Source of the DNA: JBJELF01 sp051879015
Lineage (GTDB): Bacteria; Bacillota; Clostridia; Lachnospirales; Lachnospiraceae
NCBI GenBank assembly: GCA_051879015.1
Contig: JBJELF010000040.1
Location: 1 to 64,000 of the forward strand
Length of the DNA: 64,000 nt
Reading direction: 5' to 3'
The notes beneath the pieces were generated by a model. It worked only from the letters and a program-made list of their open reading frames with translations. It did no database searches and had not been told where the DNA came from. Shown here piece after piece: positions 34,618 through 43,239 of the stretch (positions are counted from its first letter, which is position 1; every line of letters starts with the position of its first letter). The translations under genes were made by a program, and so were the position numbers.

Positions 34618-36318
34618 ATGCAATTAACAGGTTCTCAGATTGTGGTTGAATGTTTGAAAGAGCAAGGAGTAGACACCGTATTTGGTTATCCGGGTGGCTG
34701 TATTTTAAATATTTATGATGAGTTGTACAAACACTCAGGAGAAATTAGACATATTTTGACATCGCATGAGCAGGGAGCTGCCCATGCAGCTGATGGTTAT
34801 GCCAGAGCGACAGGTAAGGTAGGTGTTTGTATGGCTACCTCTGGTCCTGGTGCCACCAACTTAGTTACAGGTATCGCAACAGCTTACATGGATTCTATTC
34901 CGATTGTAGCAATCACTGCCAACGTAGGTGTTAACTTACTGGGTAAGGATTCCTTCCAGGAAATTGATATTGCCGGTGTGACTATGCCAATCACCAAGCA
35001 TAATTACATTGTAAAAAAAGTAGACGATTTGGCGAATGTAATCCGCAGTGCTTTCCGTATTGCAAAGGAGGGACGTCCAGGTCCAGTACTCATTGATATC
35101 ACAAAGGATGTAACATCCAATAAGGCTGAATACACACCAAAGACTCCAGAAATTATTAAGAGAGTGACTTCTACCATCGAGAGTGCAGATGTGGAGAGAG
35201 CGGTTGCCATGATTCACGCAGCTAAGAAGCCATTTGTTTTTGTTGGTGGTGGTGCTGTTCTTTCTGGTGCATCGTCCGAGCTGGCTGAGTTTGTAGACAA
35301 GGTGGATGCACCTGTTACCGATACCTTGATGGGCAAAGGTGCTTTTGACGGTGAGGATCCAAGATATGTGGGTATGTTGGGTATGCATGGTACAAAAACA
35401 GCAAACTTCGGTGTATCCCGCTGCGACTTGCTGATTGTTATTGGTTCTCGTTTCAGTGACCGTATTTACGGAAATGCAAAGAAGTTCGCTCCAGAGGCAA
35501 AAGTTTTGCAGATTGATGTAGATCCAGCAGAAATCGACAAAAATATCAAGACACATGCTTCCATTATCGGCGACATTAAGTCTGTGTTGGAGATTTTGAA
35601 TGCAAAGCTGACTCAGCAGAGTCATAAGGACTGGATGCAGGAAATTGAGTATATCAAGGAAAAGTATCCAATGACCTATCCAAAGGATGTGCTGACTGGT
35701 CCGTATGTAATGGAAAAATTGTATGAGATGACAAAGGGTGATGCCATTATCTGTACGGAAGTTGGACAGCATCAGATGTGGGCAGCTCAGTACTACAAGT
35801 ATAGAAAGCCAAGAGTACTTTTAACTTCTGGTGGTTTGGGAACCATGGGTTATGGTCTCGGTGCTTCCATCGGAGCCAAAATTGGTCGTCCAGATAAATT
35901 GGTATTTAACATTGCTGGTGATGGGTGCTTCCGCATGAACATGAACGAACTCGCTACCGCTACTCGTTATGAGGTGCCAATTATTGAAGTTGTTATGAAT
36001 AATAAGGTACTTGGTATGGTTCGTCAGTGGCAGACTTTATTCTATGGAAAGCGTTATTCGGCTACTGTTTTGGAGGATAAGGTAGACTTCTGTAAGCTGG
36101 CGGAAGCGATGGGTGCGAAGGCATTTCGTATTAATACCTGCGAGGAAGTAGAGCCTATCATGAAGGAAGCTATGGAATGGAGTCAGAACGGTGTGCCAGT
36201 TTTAGTAGAATGTATGATTGGAAAGGATGAAAAGGTATTCCCGATGGTAGCACCGGGGGCTGCTATTTCTGAATGTTTTTCTGAGGAAGATTTAGAGCAG
36301 AGACATATGAACAACTAA
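34618..36318 (+). CDS. ilvB: Acetolactate synthase large subunit
   Basis: IlvB condenses pyruvate with pyruvate or 2-ketobutyrate as the first common step of branched-chain amino acid synthesis. The 566-residue thiamine-diphosphate enzyme shows the catalytic glutamate in LTSHEQGAAHAADGYARATG, FQEIDIAGVTMP, and the cofactor motif GDGCFRMNMNELATA...NNKVLGMVRQWQ. No regulatory subunit gene (ilvN/ilvH) is adjacent, so that subunit would be encoded elsewhere. It follows ilvD by 49 bases, with AAAGAGGAAATC upstream. Confidence 0.95.
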   Translation: MQLTGSQIVVECLKEQGVDTVFGYPGGCILNIYDELYKHSGEIRHILTSHEQGAAHAADGYARATGKVGVCMATSGPGATNLVTGIATAYMDSIPIVAITANVGVNLLGKDSFQEIDIAGVTMPITKHNYIVKKVDDLANVIRSAFRIAKEGRPGPVLIDITKDVTSNKAEYTPKTPEIIKRVTSTIESADVERAVAMIHAAKKPFVFVGGGAVLSGASSELAEFVDKVDAPVTDTLMGKGAFDGEDPRYVGMLGMHGTKTANFGVSRCDLLIVIGSRFSDRIYGNAKKFAPEAKVLQIDVDPAEIDKNIKTHASIIGDIKSVLEILNAKLTQQSHKDWMQEIEYIKEKYPMTYPKDVLTGPYVMEKLYEMTKGDAIICTEVGQHQMWAAQYYKYRKPRVLLTSGGLGTMGYGLGASIGAKIGRPDKLVFNIAGDGCFRMNMNELATATRYEVPIIEVVMNNKVLGMVRQWQTLFYGKRYSATVLEDKVDFCKLAEAMGAKAFRINTCEEVEPIMKEAMEWSQNGVPVLVECMIGKDEKVFPMVAPGAAISECFSEEDLEQRHMNN

Positions 36319-36343
36319 TCCACTCTAGTCAAAGGAGGAGCTT

Positions 36344-36970
36344 ATGGAACTGAAAAAGAAATATGAAGATGAAGTTGCTTTAAAAGAACAGGTATTAAGC
36401 GAAAGCATGAAAAATATTCAAAAGGCTCTGAATCAGATAGATACATTGGAAAATGAAATGAATACCTTGCTGAAAGATTATCTGACATCTGTAAATTCTA
36501 TTCAGGCAAAGTTAGATCATGAGCGAAGCTCAGTGCAGGAAGAAATAGAAAAATTAGGAACTTGTCCAGCACCGAGAGCGATTTATCGAGAGGTCGAGAA
36601 GAAAGAGAAGCGATTTATTTTCTTTACTAAAGCTTGGAAGGAAATAGAGCAGGAAGGCTATGACTACAGCAAATGTGAGGAATGGAAAGAACAGAAGGCG
36701 CAGTTGGATAAAAAGTATAACGATATGCTAAATAAAATCTACGATGAAATGAAATGGAAAGCTTCTGAATTGAAAGAAATCTTGGCCTTACAGCGTCAGT
36801 TGGTGGAACTGCTGAGAGTAAAGAAAGTAATGCCTATAGATGAGGAAGCAGAGTCGGAGATGTCCGAGGCAGTAAAAACAGAGAAAGCTTCTCAAGATGT
36901 GGAGACAGTTGAGACCATCGAAACCTCTGAGGATGAGATGGATATTGCTGAACTAGAAACGGTGGAGTAA
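36344..36970 (+). CDS. Coiled-coil protein of unknown function
   Basis: The 208-residue protein is rich in Lys and Glu and is predicted to be almost entirely helical, with coiled coil over residues 5-70 and 110-170. The centre holds a short non-coiled stretch, KEKRFIFFTKAWKEIEQEGYDYSKCEEWKEQK read in two halves. The last 35 residues are acidic. There is no signal peptide or membrane segment. AAAGGAGG lies six bases before the ATG and only 25 bases separate it from ilvB. I do not recognise a family. Confidence 0.75.
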   Translation: MELKKKYEDEVALKEQVLSESMKNIQKALNQIDTLENEMNTLLKDYLTSVNSIQAKLDHERSSVQEEIEKLGTCPAPRAIYREVEKKEKRFIFFTKAWKEIEQEGYDYSKCEEWKEQKAQLDKKYNDMLNKIYDEMKWKASELKEILALQRQLVELLRVKKVMPIDEEAESEMSEAVKTEKASQDVETVETIETSEDEMDIAELETVE

Positions 36971-37013
36971 GAAAATTGGGTTACTATGCTATAACCTGTA
37001 TTTGCCGTAAAAA

Positions 37014-37035
37014 ACGGAGCCCTCACGGGCTCCGT
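37014..37035 (+). terminator. Terminator after the coiled-coil gene (first hairpin)
   Basis: ACGGAGCCC pairs exactly with GGGCTCCGT around TCAC, followed by CATTTAATTAATTTT. A second hairpin follows 30 bases later. Confidence 0.8.
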
Positions 37036-37064
37036 CATTTAATTAATTTTAAAATTATTAAGTT

Positions 37065-37092
37065 AAGGGTAAATCTTGGGATTTGCCCTTTT
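37065..37092 (+). terminator. Second, tandem terminator hairpin
   Basis: AAGGGTAAATC pairs with GATTTGCCCTT around TTGG and ends in TTTT. Confidence 0.72.
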
Positions 37093-37195
37093 AACATTTT
37101 TACAATAGATGTGCGAAAAACTTACTCCACCTGTGCCCTTGAGTATTAAGAGTGGGATGGATAGCGTAAATTATAAAATGATACATATGTAACGG

Positions 37196-37224
37196 TTGAA
37201 AATATACACATTTTATGTTATAAT
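37196..37224 (+). promoter_or_regulatory. Promoter for lepA
   Basis: TTGAAA (37196-37201) and TATAAT (37219-37224) are separated by 17 bases. This is the best promoter in the 499-base gap upstream of lepA. The leader of about 240 bases includes a dispersed repeat. Confidence 0.72.
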
Positions 37225-37311
37225 TTTGCGGCGAAAACTCACATGCAAACCGTTTTCAGTGTTTAGGTAATATGTTTGTTACGGAATCTAAAAATGCAAG
37301 CAAACTAATGA

Positions 37312-37370
37312 AATCCATTTTCATGCAAGTATGAAATGGATGACCTTTTGACTTTGGTATCATATAATAA
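37312..37370. repeat. Dispersed palindromic repeat, copy 6 (long-hairpin form)
   Basis: A hairpin of ATCCATTT and TTCAT with complement ATGAA/ATGGAT (37313-37341) is followed by GACCTTTTGACTTTGGTATCATA, the ACCA-type terminus in reverse. It lies in the lepA leader. Confidence 0.7.
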
Positions 37371-37469
37371 GTTTCGATACAAGTCTTATGCTATCGTGAA
37401 TATCTACAATGATGCAATTACTGTTTGATTTGGCTGAATATCTAGAAAATATTGGAGGATTAAAATAAT

Positions 37470-39284
37470 ATGGGAAATACAGAACAAAGCAGAATCCGCA
37501 ATTTCTGCATTATCGCTCACATTGATCATGGAAAATCAACCTTGGCGGACCGTATCATTGAGATGACAGGTCTTTTGACTAGCCGAGAGATGCAGGCACA
37601 GGTGCTTGACAACATGGATTTAGAGCGTGAGCGTGGAATTACAATTAAGGCGCAGTCTGTTCGCACCATTTATAAGGCGAAGGATGGAAATGAATATATA
37701 TTTAATTTAATTGATACTCCTGGACATGTAGATTTTAATTATGAGGTGTCCAGAAGTTTGGCAGCCTGTGATGGTGCAGTGTTGGTGGTCGATGCAGCAC
37801 AGGGCATTGAGGCGCAGACTCTTGCCAATGTCTATTTGGCATTGGATCACAATCTGGATGTTTTTCCAGTAATTAACAAAATTGACTTGCCCAGCGCTGA
37901 TCCAGAGCGTGTTATCAACGAAATAGAAGATATCATTGGCATTGAAGCACAGGATGCCCCTCAGATTTCCGCAAAGACAGGACTTAATGTAGAGGAAGTG
38001 TTAGAGCAGATTGTGACTAAAATTCCAGCTCCGACAGGAGATCCAGATGCGCCGTTGAAAGCATTGATTTTTGACTCTGTTTACGATTCTTATAAAGGTG
38101 TGATTGTCTTTTTCCGTGTCAAGGAGGGTCGTATCTCCAAGGGTACAAGGATTCATATGATGGCGACAGGCTTTGAGGCAGATGTGGTTGAAGTAGGTTA
38201 TTTTGGTGCAGGACAGTTTATTCCATGCGAAGAGCTGTCAGCGGGTATGGTTGGATATTTAACCGCCAGCATCAAAAATGTAAAGGATACACGTGTAGGT
38301 GATACCATCACGCGTGTGGACAATATGGCAAAAGAGCCGTTGCCGGGATACAAGAAAGTGACGCCAATGGTTTATTGTGGTTTGTATCCTGCTGACGGTG
38401 CAAAGTATCCTGATTTGCGGGATGCGTTGGAAAAATTGCAGCTCAACGATGCTTCTCTTTTCTTTGAGCCAGAAACCTCTATTGCATTGGGTTTTGGATT
38501 TCGCTGTGGATTTTTGGGATTGCTGCATTTGGAGATTATTCAGGAACGCTTGGAGCGTGAGTATAATTTGGATTTGGTGACTACGGCACCAGGCGTTGTG
38601 TATCATATTCACAAGACTGACGGCACGATGATAGAACTGACAAATCCATCCAATATGCCTGACCCCTCTGAAATTTCTTATATGGAAGAGCCATATGTGT
38701 CAGCAGAAATTATGGTAACTTCCGAGTTTATTGGTGCTATCATGGATTTGTGTCAGGAACGCCGTGGTATTTATCAGGGCATGGAGTATATTGAAGAGAC
38801 AAGAGCTGTTCTTCGCTATGATTTGCCGCTGAATGAAATTATTTACGATTTCTTTGATGCATTGAAATCACGTTCCCGTGGTTATGCTTCCTTTGACTAC
38901 GAGATGAAGGGGTATGAGCGCAGTGAGTTAGTGAAGTTGGATATTCTTGTGAATCGTGAGGAAGTGGATGCATTATCGTTCATTGTTTTTGCAGACAGTG
39001 CTTATGAACGTGGACGCAAGATGTGCGAGAAATTAAAAGAAGAAATACCCAGACAGCTTTTTGAGATTCCAATTCAGGCAGCTATTGGCAGCAAGGTTAT
39101 TGCTCGAGAGACGGTACGTGCTATGAGAAAGGATGTCTTGGCAAAATGTTATGGTGGTGATATCACACGTAAAAAGAAGCTGTTGGAAAAGCAGAAGGAA
39201 GGAAAGAAACGTATGCGCATGATTGGAAATGTGGAGATTCCTCAGAAGGCATTCATGAGCGTTTTGAAGTTAGATGAGAAATAA
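37470..39284 (+). CDS. lepA: Elongation factor 4 (LepA)
   Basis: LepA is a ribosomal GTPase related to EF-G. The 604-residue protein has AHIDHGKST at residues 16-24, ERERGITIKAQSV, DTPGHVDFNYEVSRSLAACDGA and NKIDLP. The C-terminal half has the LepA-specific LGFGFRCGFLGLLHLEI and KLDILVNREEVDALS. AATTGGAGG lies ten bases upstream of the ATG. It is followed 14 bases later by hemW, as in many Firmicutes. Confidence 0.96.
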   Translation: MGNTEQSRIRNFCIIAHIDHGKSTLADRIIEMTGLLTSREMQAQVLDNMDLERERGITIKAQSVRTIYKAKDGNEYIFNLIDTPGHVDFNYEVSRSLAACDGAVLVVDAAQGIEAQTLANVYLALDHNLDVFPVINKIDLPSADPERVINEIEDIIGIEAQDAPQISAKTGLNVEEVLEQIVTKIPAPTGDPDAPLKALIFDSVYDSYKGVIVFFRVKEGRISKGTRIHMMATGFEADVVEVGYFGAGQFIPCEELSAGMVGYLTASIKNVKDTRVGDTITRVDNMAKEPLPGYKKVTPMVYCGLYPADGAKYPDLRDALEKLQLNDASLFFEPETSIALGFGFRCGFLGLLHLEIIQERLEREYNLDLVTTAPGVVYHIHKTDGTMIELTNPSNMPDPSEISYMEEPYVSAEIMVTSEFIGAIMDLCQERRGIYQGMEYIEETRAVLRYDLPLNEIIYDFFDALKSRSRGYASFDYEMKGYERSELVKLDILVNREEVDALSFIVFADSAYERGRKMCEKLKEEIPRQLFEIPIQAAIGSKVIARETVRAMRKDVLAKCYGGDITRKKKLLEKQKEGKKRMRMIGNVEIPQKAFMSVLKLDEK

Positions 39285-39298
39285 GATACGGTCCGTTT

Positions 39299-40528
39299 AT
39301 GAATAAGAAAGAGAAATTAAGTTTATATATTCATATTCCGTTTTGTGTGAAAAAATGTGCTTACTGTGATTTCTTATCGGCACCGAGTGGGCGCAAGACG
39401 CAGGTACAGTATGTACAGGCATTGTGTCATGAAATTACTGCATTAGGACAAGTTTATGGAGGGAAGTATACACTGACCACAATTTTTGTGGGAGGAGGCA
39501 CACCCTCCATTCTCACATCTGAGGATATGAAACAAATTTTTCAGCAGATTTATGATAGTTTTACTGTAGAAGCCACTGCAGAAATTACGGTAGAGTGTAA
39601 TCCGGGCACTCTTACAGAAGAAAAGCTGATGACTTACAAAAGTCTAGGGATTAATCGGCTTAGTATTGGTTTACAGTCTGCAGATAACGAAGAATTAAAG
39701 CGTCTGGAGCGGATTCATACATGGGAGCAGTTTTTGGATACTTGGCATTTAAGCAGAAAGATAGGATTTGATAATATTAATATTGATTTAATGTCAGCTC
39801 TGCCGGGACAAACGGTTTCGTCGTGGAAGAATACACTTCAGACTGTTTTAGCATTAAAGCCAGAACATATCTCGGCTTATAGCTTAATTGTGGAGGAGGG
39901 GACGCCATTTTTTGAGCGATACGGAGAGGAAGCTGAAATGCTGCAGCATTATGGGGAACATCAATCCAACTTTGTACCCTATAAAAATGCACCGCTTCCC
40001 GAGGAAGATCAAGAGCGGGAAATGTATACTTTAACAGAGACGATGATGACTCAGGCAGGATATCATCGCTACGAAATTTCTAATTATGCCAAGGAAAATA
40101 GAGAATGTCGGCATAACAGACATTATTGGCTCGTGGACAACTATATCGGGGCTGGTTTAGGGGCTGCCTCCTGCGTTGATGGGTGGAGATGGAGCAATCT
40201 TCGTTCATTGTCGAAATATCTTCAAATAAAATCACAGGGAAAATTGACAGCTGTTTTGACGCAGCTTCAAGAAAATCGTCAGTATAATACTTTAGAGGAA
40301 CAGATGGATGAAGTTATGTTTTTGGGACTGCGCATGATGCAGGGCGTGTCGAAGACAAACTTTGAGAGACGATTTGGGCGCAGCATGGAGCAGGAATATA
40401 ATGAGGCGATTCGTAAAAATATTCAAAAAGGATTGCTTTATTGGAGAAAAGATGAATTTTTGACCTTGACCTTACTGGGAATTAATGTATCTAATTTAGT
40501 TATGGCAGATTTTTTGCATGAAGAATAA
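39299..40528 (+). CDS. hemW: HemW family radical-SAM protein (haem chaperone-type)
   Basis: The 409-residue enzyme resembles oxygen-independent coproporphyrinogen oxidase but belongs to the HemW group, which inserts haem rather than making it. The cluster motif CVKKCAYC is at residues 16-23, followed by FVGGGTPS and GLQSADNEELKRLERIHT. The LHR/HNRHYWLVDNYIGAGLGAASC block is typical. Position directly after lepA supports HemW. No other haem-synthesis genes are near. The ribosome binding site is weak, which suggests coupling to lepA. Confidence 0.88.
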   Translation: MNKKEKLSLYIHIPFCVKKCAYCDFLSAPSGRKTQVQYVQALCHEITALGQVYGGKYTLTTIFVGGGTPSILTSEDMKQIFQQIYDSFTVEATAEITVECNPGTLTEEKLMTYKSLGINRLSIGLQSADNEELKRLERIHTWEQFLDTWHLSRKIGFDNINIDLMSALPGQTVSSWKNTLQTVLALKPEHISAYSLIVEEGTPFFERYGEEAEMLQHYGEHQSNFVPYKNAPLPEEDQEREMYTLTETMMTQAGYHRYEISNYAKENRECRHNRHYWLVDNYIGAGLGAASCVDGWRWSNLRSLSKYLQIKSQGKLTAVLTQLQENRQYNTLEEQMDEVMFLGLRMMQGVSKTNFERRFGRSMEQEYNEAIRKNIQKGLLYWRKDEFLTLTLLGINVSNLVMADFLHEE

Positions 40529-40586
40529 CAAAAAACGATGTGTCGCTTACAAAGGTAAAAATGGCAGGAGAGTGGAGAAATTGACG

Positions 40587-40623
40587 GCGGTGCCAATCAC
40601 TAACTTACAGTGATTGGCACCGC
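40587..40623. terminator. Bidirectional terminator-like hairpin
   Basis: GCGGTGCCAATCACT pairs perfectly with AGTGATTGGCACCGC around AACTTAC. It lies between hemW and the convergent YcxB-like gene. There is no long T-run on the plus strand. Confidence 0.7.
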
Positions 40624-40628
40624 TAGGT

Positions 40629-41228
40629 TTATTCTGTGATTTGTGGTACACCCAAAAACATTCCAATGGCAGTAATTACCAGCAGAATAAATTTAATCGT
40701 ATTGCCCTTGAATGCGGAACGATAGAGTTTTTTCTCTTCTGCTATTTTTTGGATAAAGGCGATGGTGTCTGCTGAGTTATTCTTTGTATAAATAGGAAGA
40801 AGCTGTTTATTTTTCATGCATAGAATAATGCTGGGTTTTGTAAGATAGATGCCTTCCACATCTTCCCAGGTATAATCATCCAACTGCTTTTTCTCTACAC
40901 GGTAGACAGTCAGACCAGTCTTAGTCATGGTGATACGTTTTCTGGTAGCTTCTTGAATGTTCTTGTTTTTAAAGCTTTGGCGAATGCGTCTCTCATGCAT
41001 GGTCAATGTGATGATTGGCATGACCAGGCAGAGCAGGCTGATGCCTAATGTCAGCATCATAGAATCATTGAAACTATAGATATTGCGTACAATCATAGAA
41101 ATGCTAATCATGCCATATCCATAGATGATGATGAGCAATATCGTTAAAAGTTTGTTTTTACACAGTAGACTCCAGTACATGAGATTGCGATAGTCGTCTT
41201 CGTTGAGAGAAATGTTTGCTTCGTACAT
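40629..41228 (-). CDS. YcxB-like membrane protein
   Basis: The 199-residue protein has two adjacent membrane helices (about residues 27-48 and 58-78) and a C-terminal cytoplasmic region with TKTGLTVYRVEKKQLDDYTWEDVEGIYLTKPSIILC, the pattern of the YcxB-like domain. A last hydrophobic segment ends the protein. Function is unknown. AAGGAGTACC precedes the ATG on this strand. The gene is divergent from hrcA and 196 bases from its start. Confidence 0.72.
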   Translation of the reverse strand: MYEANISLNEDDYRNLMYWSLLCKNKLLTILLIIIYGYGMISISMIVRNIYSFNDSMMLTLGISLLCLVMPIITLTMHERRIRQSFKNKNIQEATRKRITMTKTGLTVYRVEKKQLDDYTWEDVEGIYLTKPSIILCMKNKQLLPIYTKNNSADTIAFIQKIAEEKKLYRSAFKGNTIKFILLVITAIGMFLGVPQITE

Positions 41229-41331
41229 TATAATGGTACTCCTTTTTTGTTATAATAACTACAGTATAACAAAAAGCATTTTAGTAGAAAAGAGAAAACA
41301 CAAAAAATTTGAAAAAAAATAAAAAAAGTTA

Positions 41332-41360
41332 TTGACAATATGGCGCGTTGGTGCTATCTT
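41332..41360 (+). promoter_or_regulatory. Promoter of the hrcA-grpE-dnaK-dnaJ operon
   Basis: TTGACA (41332-41337) and TATCTT (41355-41360) are spaced by 17 bases. The CIRCE operator begins about 12 bases downstream, covering the expected start of transcription. Confidence 0.82.
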
Positions 41361-41371
41361 ATCAATAGATG

Positions 41372-41398
41372 TTAGCACTCTCAATCAACGAGTGCTAA
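41372..41398. promoter_or_regulatory. CIRCE operator (HrcA binding site)
   Basis: TTAGCACTC, nine bases, then GAGTGCTAA is an exact match to the CIRCE consensus. HrcA binds this inverted repeat and represses heat-shock genes, released by heat or GroEL shortage. It lies just downstream of the promoter and 27 bases before the hrcA start. Confidence 0.96.
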
Positions 41399-41424
41399 CA
41401 GCAAAAGGCGAAGGAAGTGATAGA

Positions 41425-42444
41425 GTGGAGCTGGACGCAAGAAAAGCGAAGATATTGAATGCAATTATCAAGACATATATGGAGACTGGAGAGCCAGTGG
41501 GTTCCCGCACAATTTCAAAATATACGGATTTGAAGTTAAGTTCAGCAACTATCCGAAATGAGATGGCGGATTTAGAGGAGATGGGACTGATACTTCAGCC
41601 ACATACTTCGGCAGGACGTATTCCCTCAGATAAAGGTTATCGCCTCTATGTGGACCACTTGATGGCAGAAAAAGATAGAGAGCTGTCGCAGACAAAGAGT
41701 GTATTGTTAGAGCGAGTAGACCGATTAGAAAATTTTCTTCGTCAAATGGCAAAAGTTTTGGCGCAGAATACAAATTACGCTACGATGATATCAGGACCAT
41801 CCATGCATGAGACAAAGCTTAAGTTTATTCAGTTATCTAAGGTAGAGCAGTGTAAGCTTTTGGTGGTCATTGTTTCCGAAGGAAACAACATCAAGAACAC
41901 TATCATTGATGTGGATGATGAGATGCGGGAAGAGGAAGTCATTTCTCTTAATCTTCTGTTAAATACTACTTTAAGTGGTCTGTCTTTGAGCGAGATTAAT
42001 TTGGGATTGATTGCTAAATTAAAAGAGCAGGCAGGTGAATACAGTGGAGTAGTAGGTAATGTGCTTGAGGCAGTAGCTGATGCAATGAAGGACGAAAATA
42101 AAGTGTACACGAGCGGTGCTACCAATATTTTCAAGTATCCGGAGTTAATTGAAAACGGAAAGGCCAGTGCTCTGATTTCTGCATTTGAAGAAAAAGAGGA
42201 GCTGGGTAAGTTTTTAACTGAGAATGCTGCTGAGACAGGTATCCAGGTGTACATCGGAGAAGAAAGTCCGATGAAACATATGAGAGATTGCAGCGTAGTG
42301 ACTGCTCGATATGAGCTAGGTGATGGTATGTATGGTACTATCGGTATTGTAGGACCAAAACGTATGAATTATGAAAAAGTCGTTGGCACATTACAAAGTG
42401 TCATGGAGCAGTTAGAAAAGCTCAATAAAAATGACAAAGAATAA
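41425..42444 (+). CDS. hrcA: Heat-inducible transcription repressor HrcA
   Basis: HrcA represses the operon through CIRCE. From the GTG at 41425 the product is 339 residues, the normal size; GAAGGAAG lies seven bases upstream. The in-frame ATG at 41332 overlaps the -35 element and reads through CIRCE, so it cannot be used. The N-terminal winged helix is recognised by ILNAIIKTYMETGEPVGSRTI, SSATIRNEMADLEEMG and HTSAGRIPSDKGYRLYVD. The C-terminal GAF-like part ends with MKHMRDCSVVTARYELGDGMYGTIGIVGPKRMNY. Confidence 0.96.
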   Translation: MELDARKAKILNAIIKTYMETGEPVGSRTISKYTDLKLSSATIRNEMADLEEMGLILQPHTSAGRIPSDKGYRLYVDHLMAEKDRELSQTKSVLLERVDRLENFLRQMAKVLAQNTNYATMISGPSMHETKLKFIQLSKVEQCKLLVVIVSEGNNIKNTIIDVDDEMREEEVISLNLLLNTTLSGLSLSEINLGLIAKLKEQAGEYSGVVGNVLEAVADAMKDENKVYTSGATNIFKYPELIENGKASALISAFEEKEELGKFLTENAAETGIQVYIGEESPMKHMRDCSVVTARYELGDGMYGTIGIVGPKRMNYEKVVGTLQSVMEQLEKLNKNDKE

Positions 42445-42469
42445 AAAATAGAAAGGCGGATTTTCCTAG

Positions 42470-43132
42470 ATGGCAGATATGAATGCAAGCACAAATAAGG
42501 AAACAACAGAAGAAATTCTGGAAGAAACAGAAAATGCACGAAAAGCTGTAGCAGAGGAAACGGTGCAGGGTAAGGCTAAAGCAGAGAATGCACAGACAGA
42601 TGAACTTGAGGCGGAAGTTCAGGAGTCAGACGCTAAGCAAGATAATCAAGATGAGAAAGATAACTCAATGAAGGGATTTTTCAAAAAGAAAAAAGATAAA
42701 AAGGATGAACAGATTGAAGAGTTGACAGACCGTTTGAAACGTAGCTTAGCTGAGTTTGATAACTTTAGAAAACGTACAGAGAAGGAAAAAGCTTCTATGT
42801 ACGATATGGGCGCTAAGTCAGTGGTGGAGAAGATTCTTCCAATCGTTGACAATTTTGAGCGTGGTCTGGCAGCAGTTCCTACTGATGAAAAGGGTAGTGC
42901 ATTTGCTGACGGCATGGATAAGATTTATAAGCAGCTGATGAAGACTCTAGAAGATATGGATGTAAAGCCAATTCCAGCAGTGGGAGAACCTTTTGACCCG
43001 AATCTTCATAATGCAGTAATGCACATAGAAAACGAAGAATTGGGTGAAAATGTAATAGCTGCAGAGTTCCAAAAGGGTTATACCTACAAGGGAAGTGTCG
43101 TAAGACATTCCATGGTGCAGGTAGCAAACTAA
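42470..43132 (+). CDS. grpE: Nucleotide exchange factor GrpE
   Basis: GrpE releases ADP from DnaK. The 220-residue form has a long acidic N-terminal extension (about 70 residues of Glu/Ala/Lys-rich sequence), a coiled coil (LTDRLKRSLAEFDNFRKRTEKEK) and the C-terminal beta domain with GEPFDPNLHNAVMH and VIAAEFQKGYTYKGSVVRHSMVQVAN. It follows hrcA by 25 bases in the usual order. Confidence 0.95.
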   Translation: MADMNASTNKETTEEILEETENARKAVAEETVQGKAKAENAQTDELEAEVQESDAKQDNQDEKDNSMKGFFKKKKDKKDEQIEELTDRLKRSLAEFDNFRKRTEKEKASMYDMGAKSVVEKILPIVDNFERGLAAVPTDEKGSAFADGMDKIYKQLMKTLEDMDVKPIPAVGEPFDPNLHNAVMHIENEELGENVIAAEFQKGYTYKGSVVRHSMVQVAN

Positions 43133-43239
43133 ACAGGTTACAATTATTAATTATATTTAGAAATAAATTTCTGTATCATAGGATACAGCCGCATTCGGCA
43201 AAGGACTGATTGCGGATTGCAATTAAGGAGGCAAATACA

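Noticed and set aside
41332..41424. Longer N-terminus for HrcA
   Set aside because: The ATG at 41332 lies at the -35 element and the frame would run through CIRCE, upstream of or at the transcription start.
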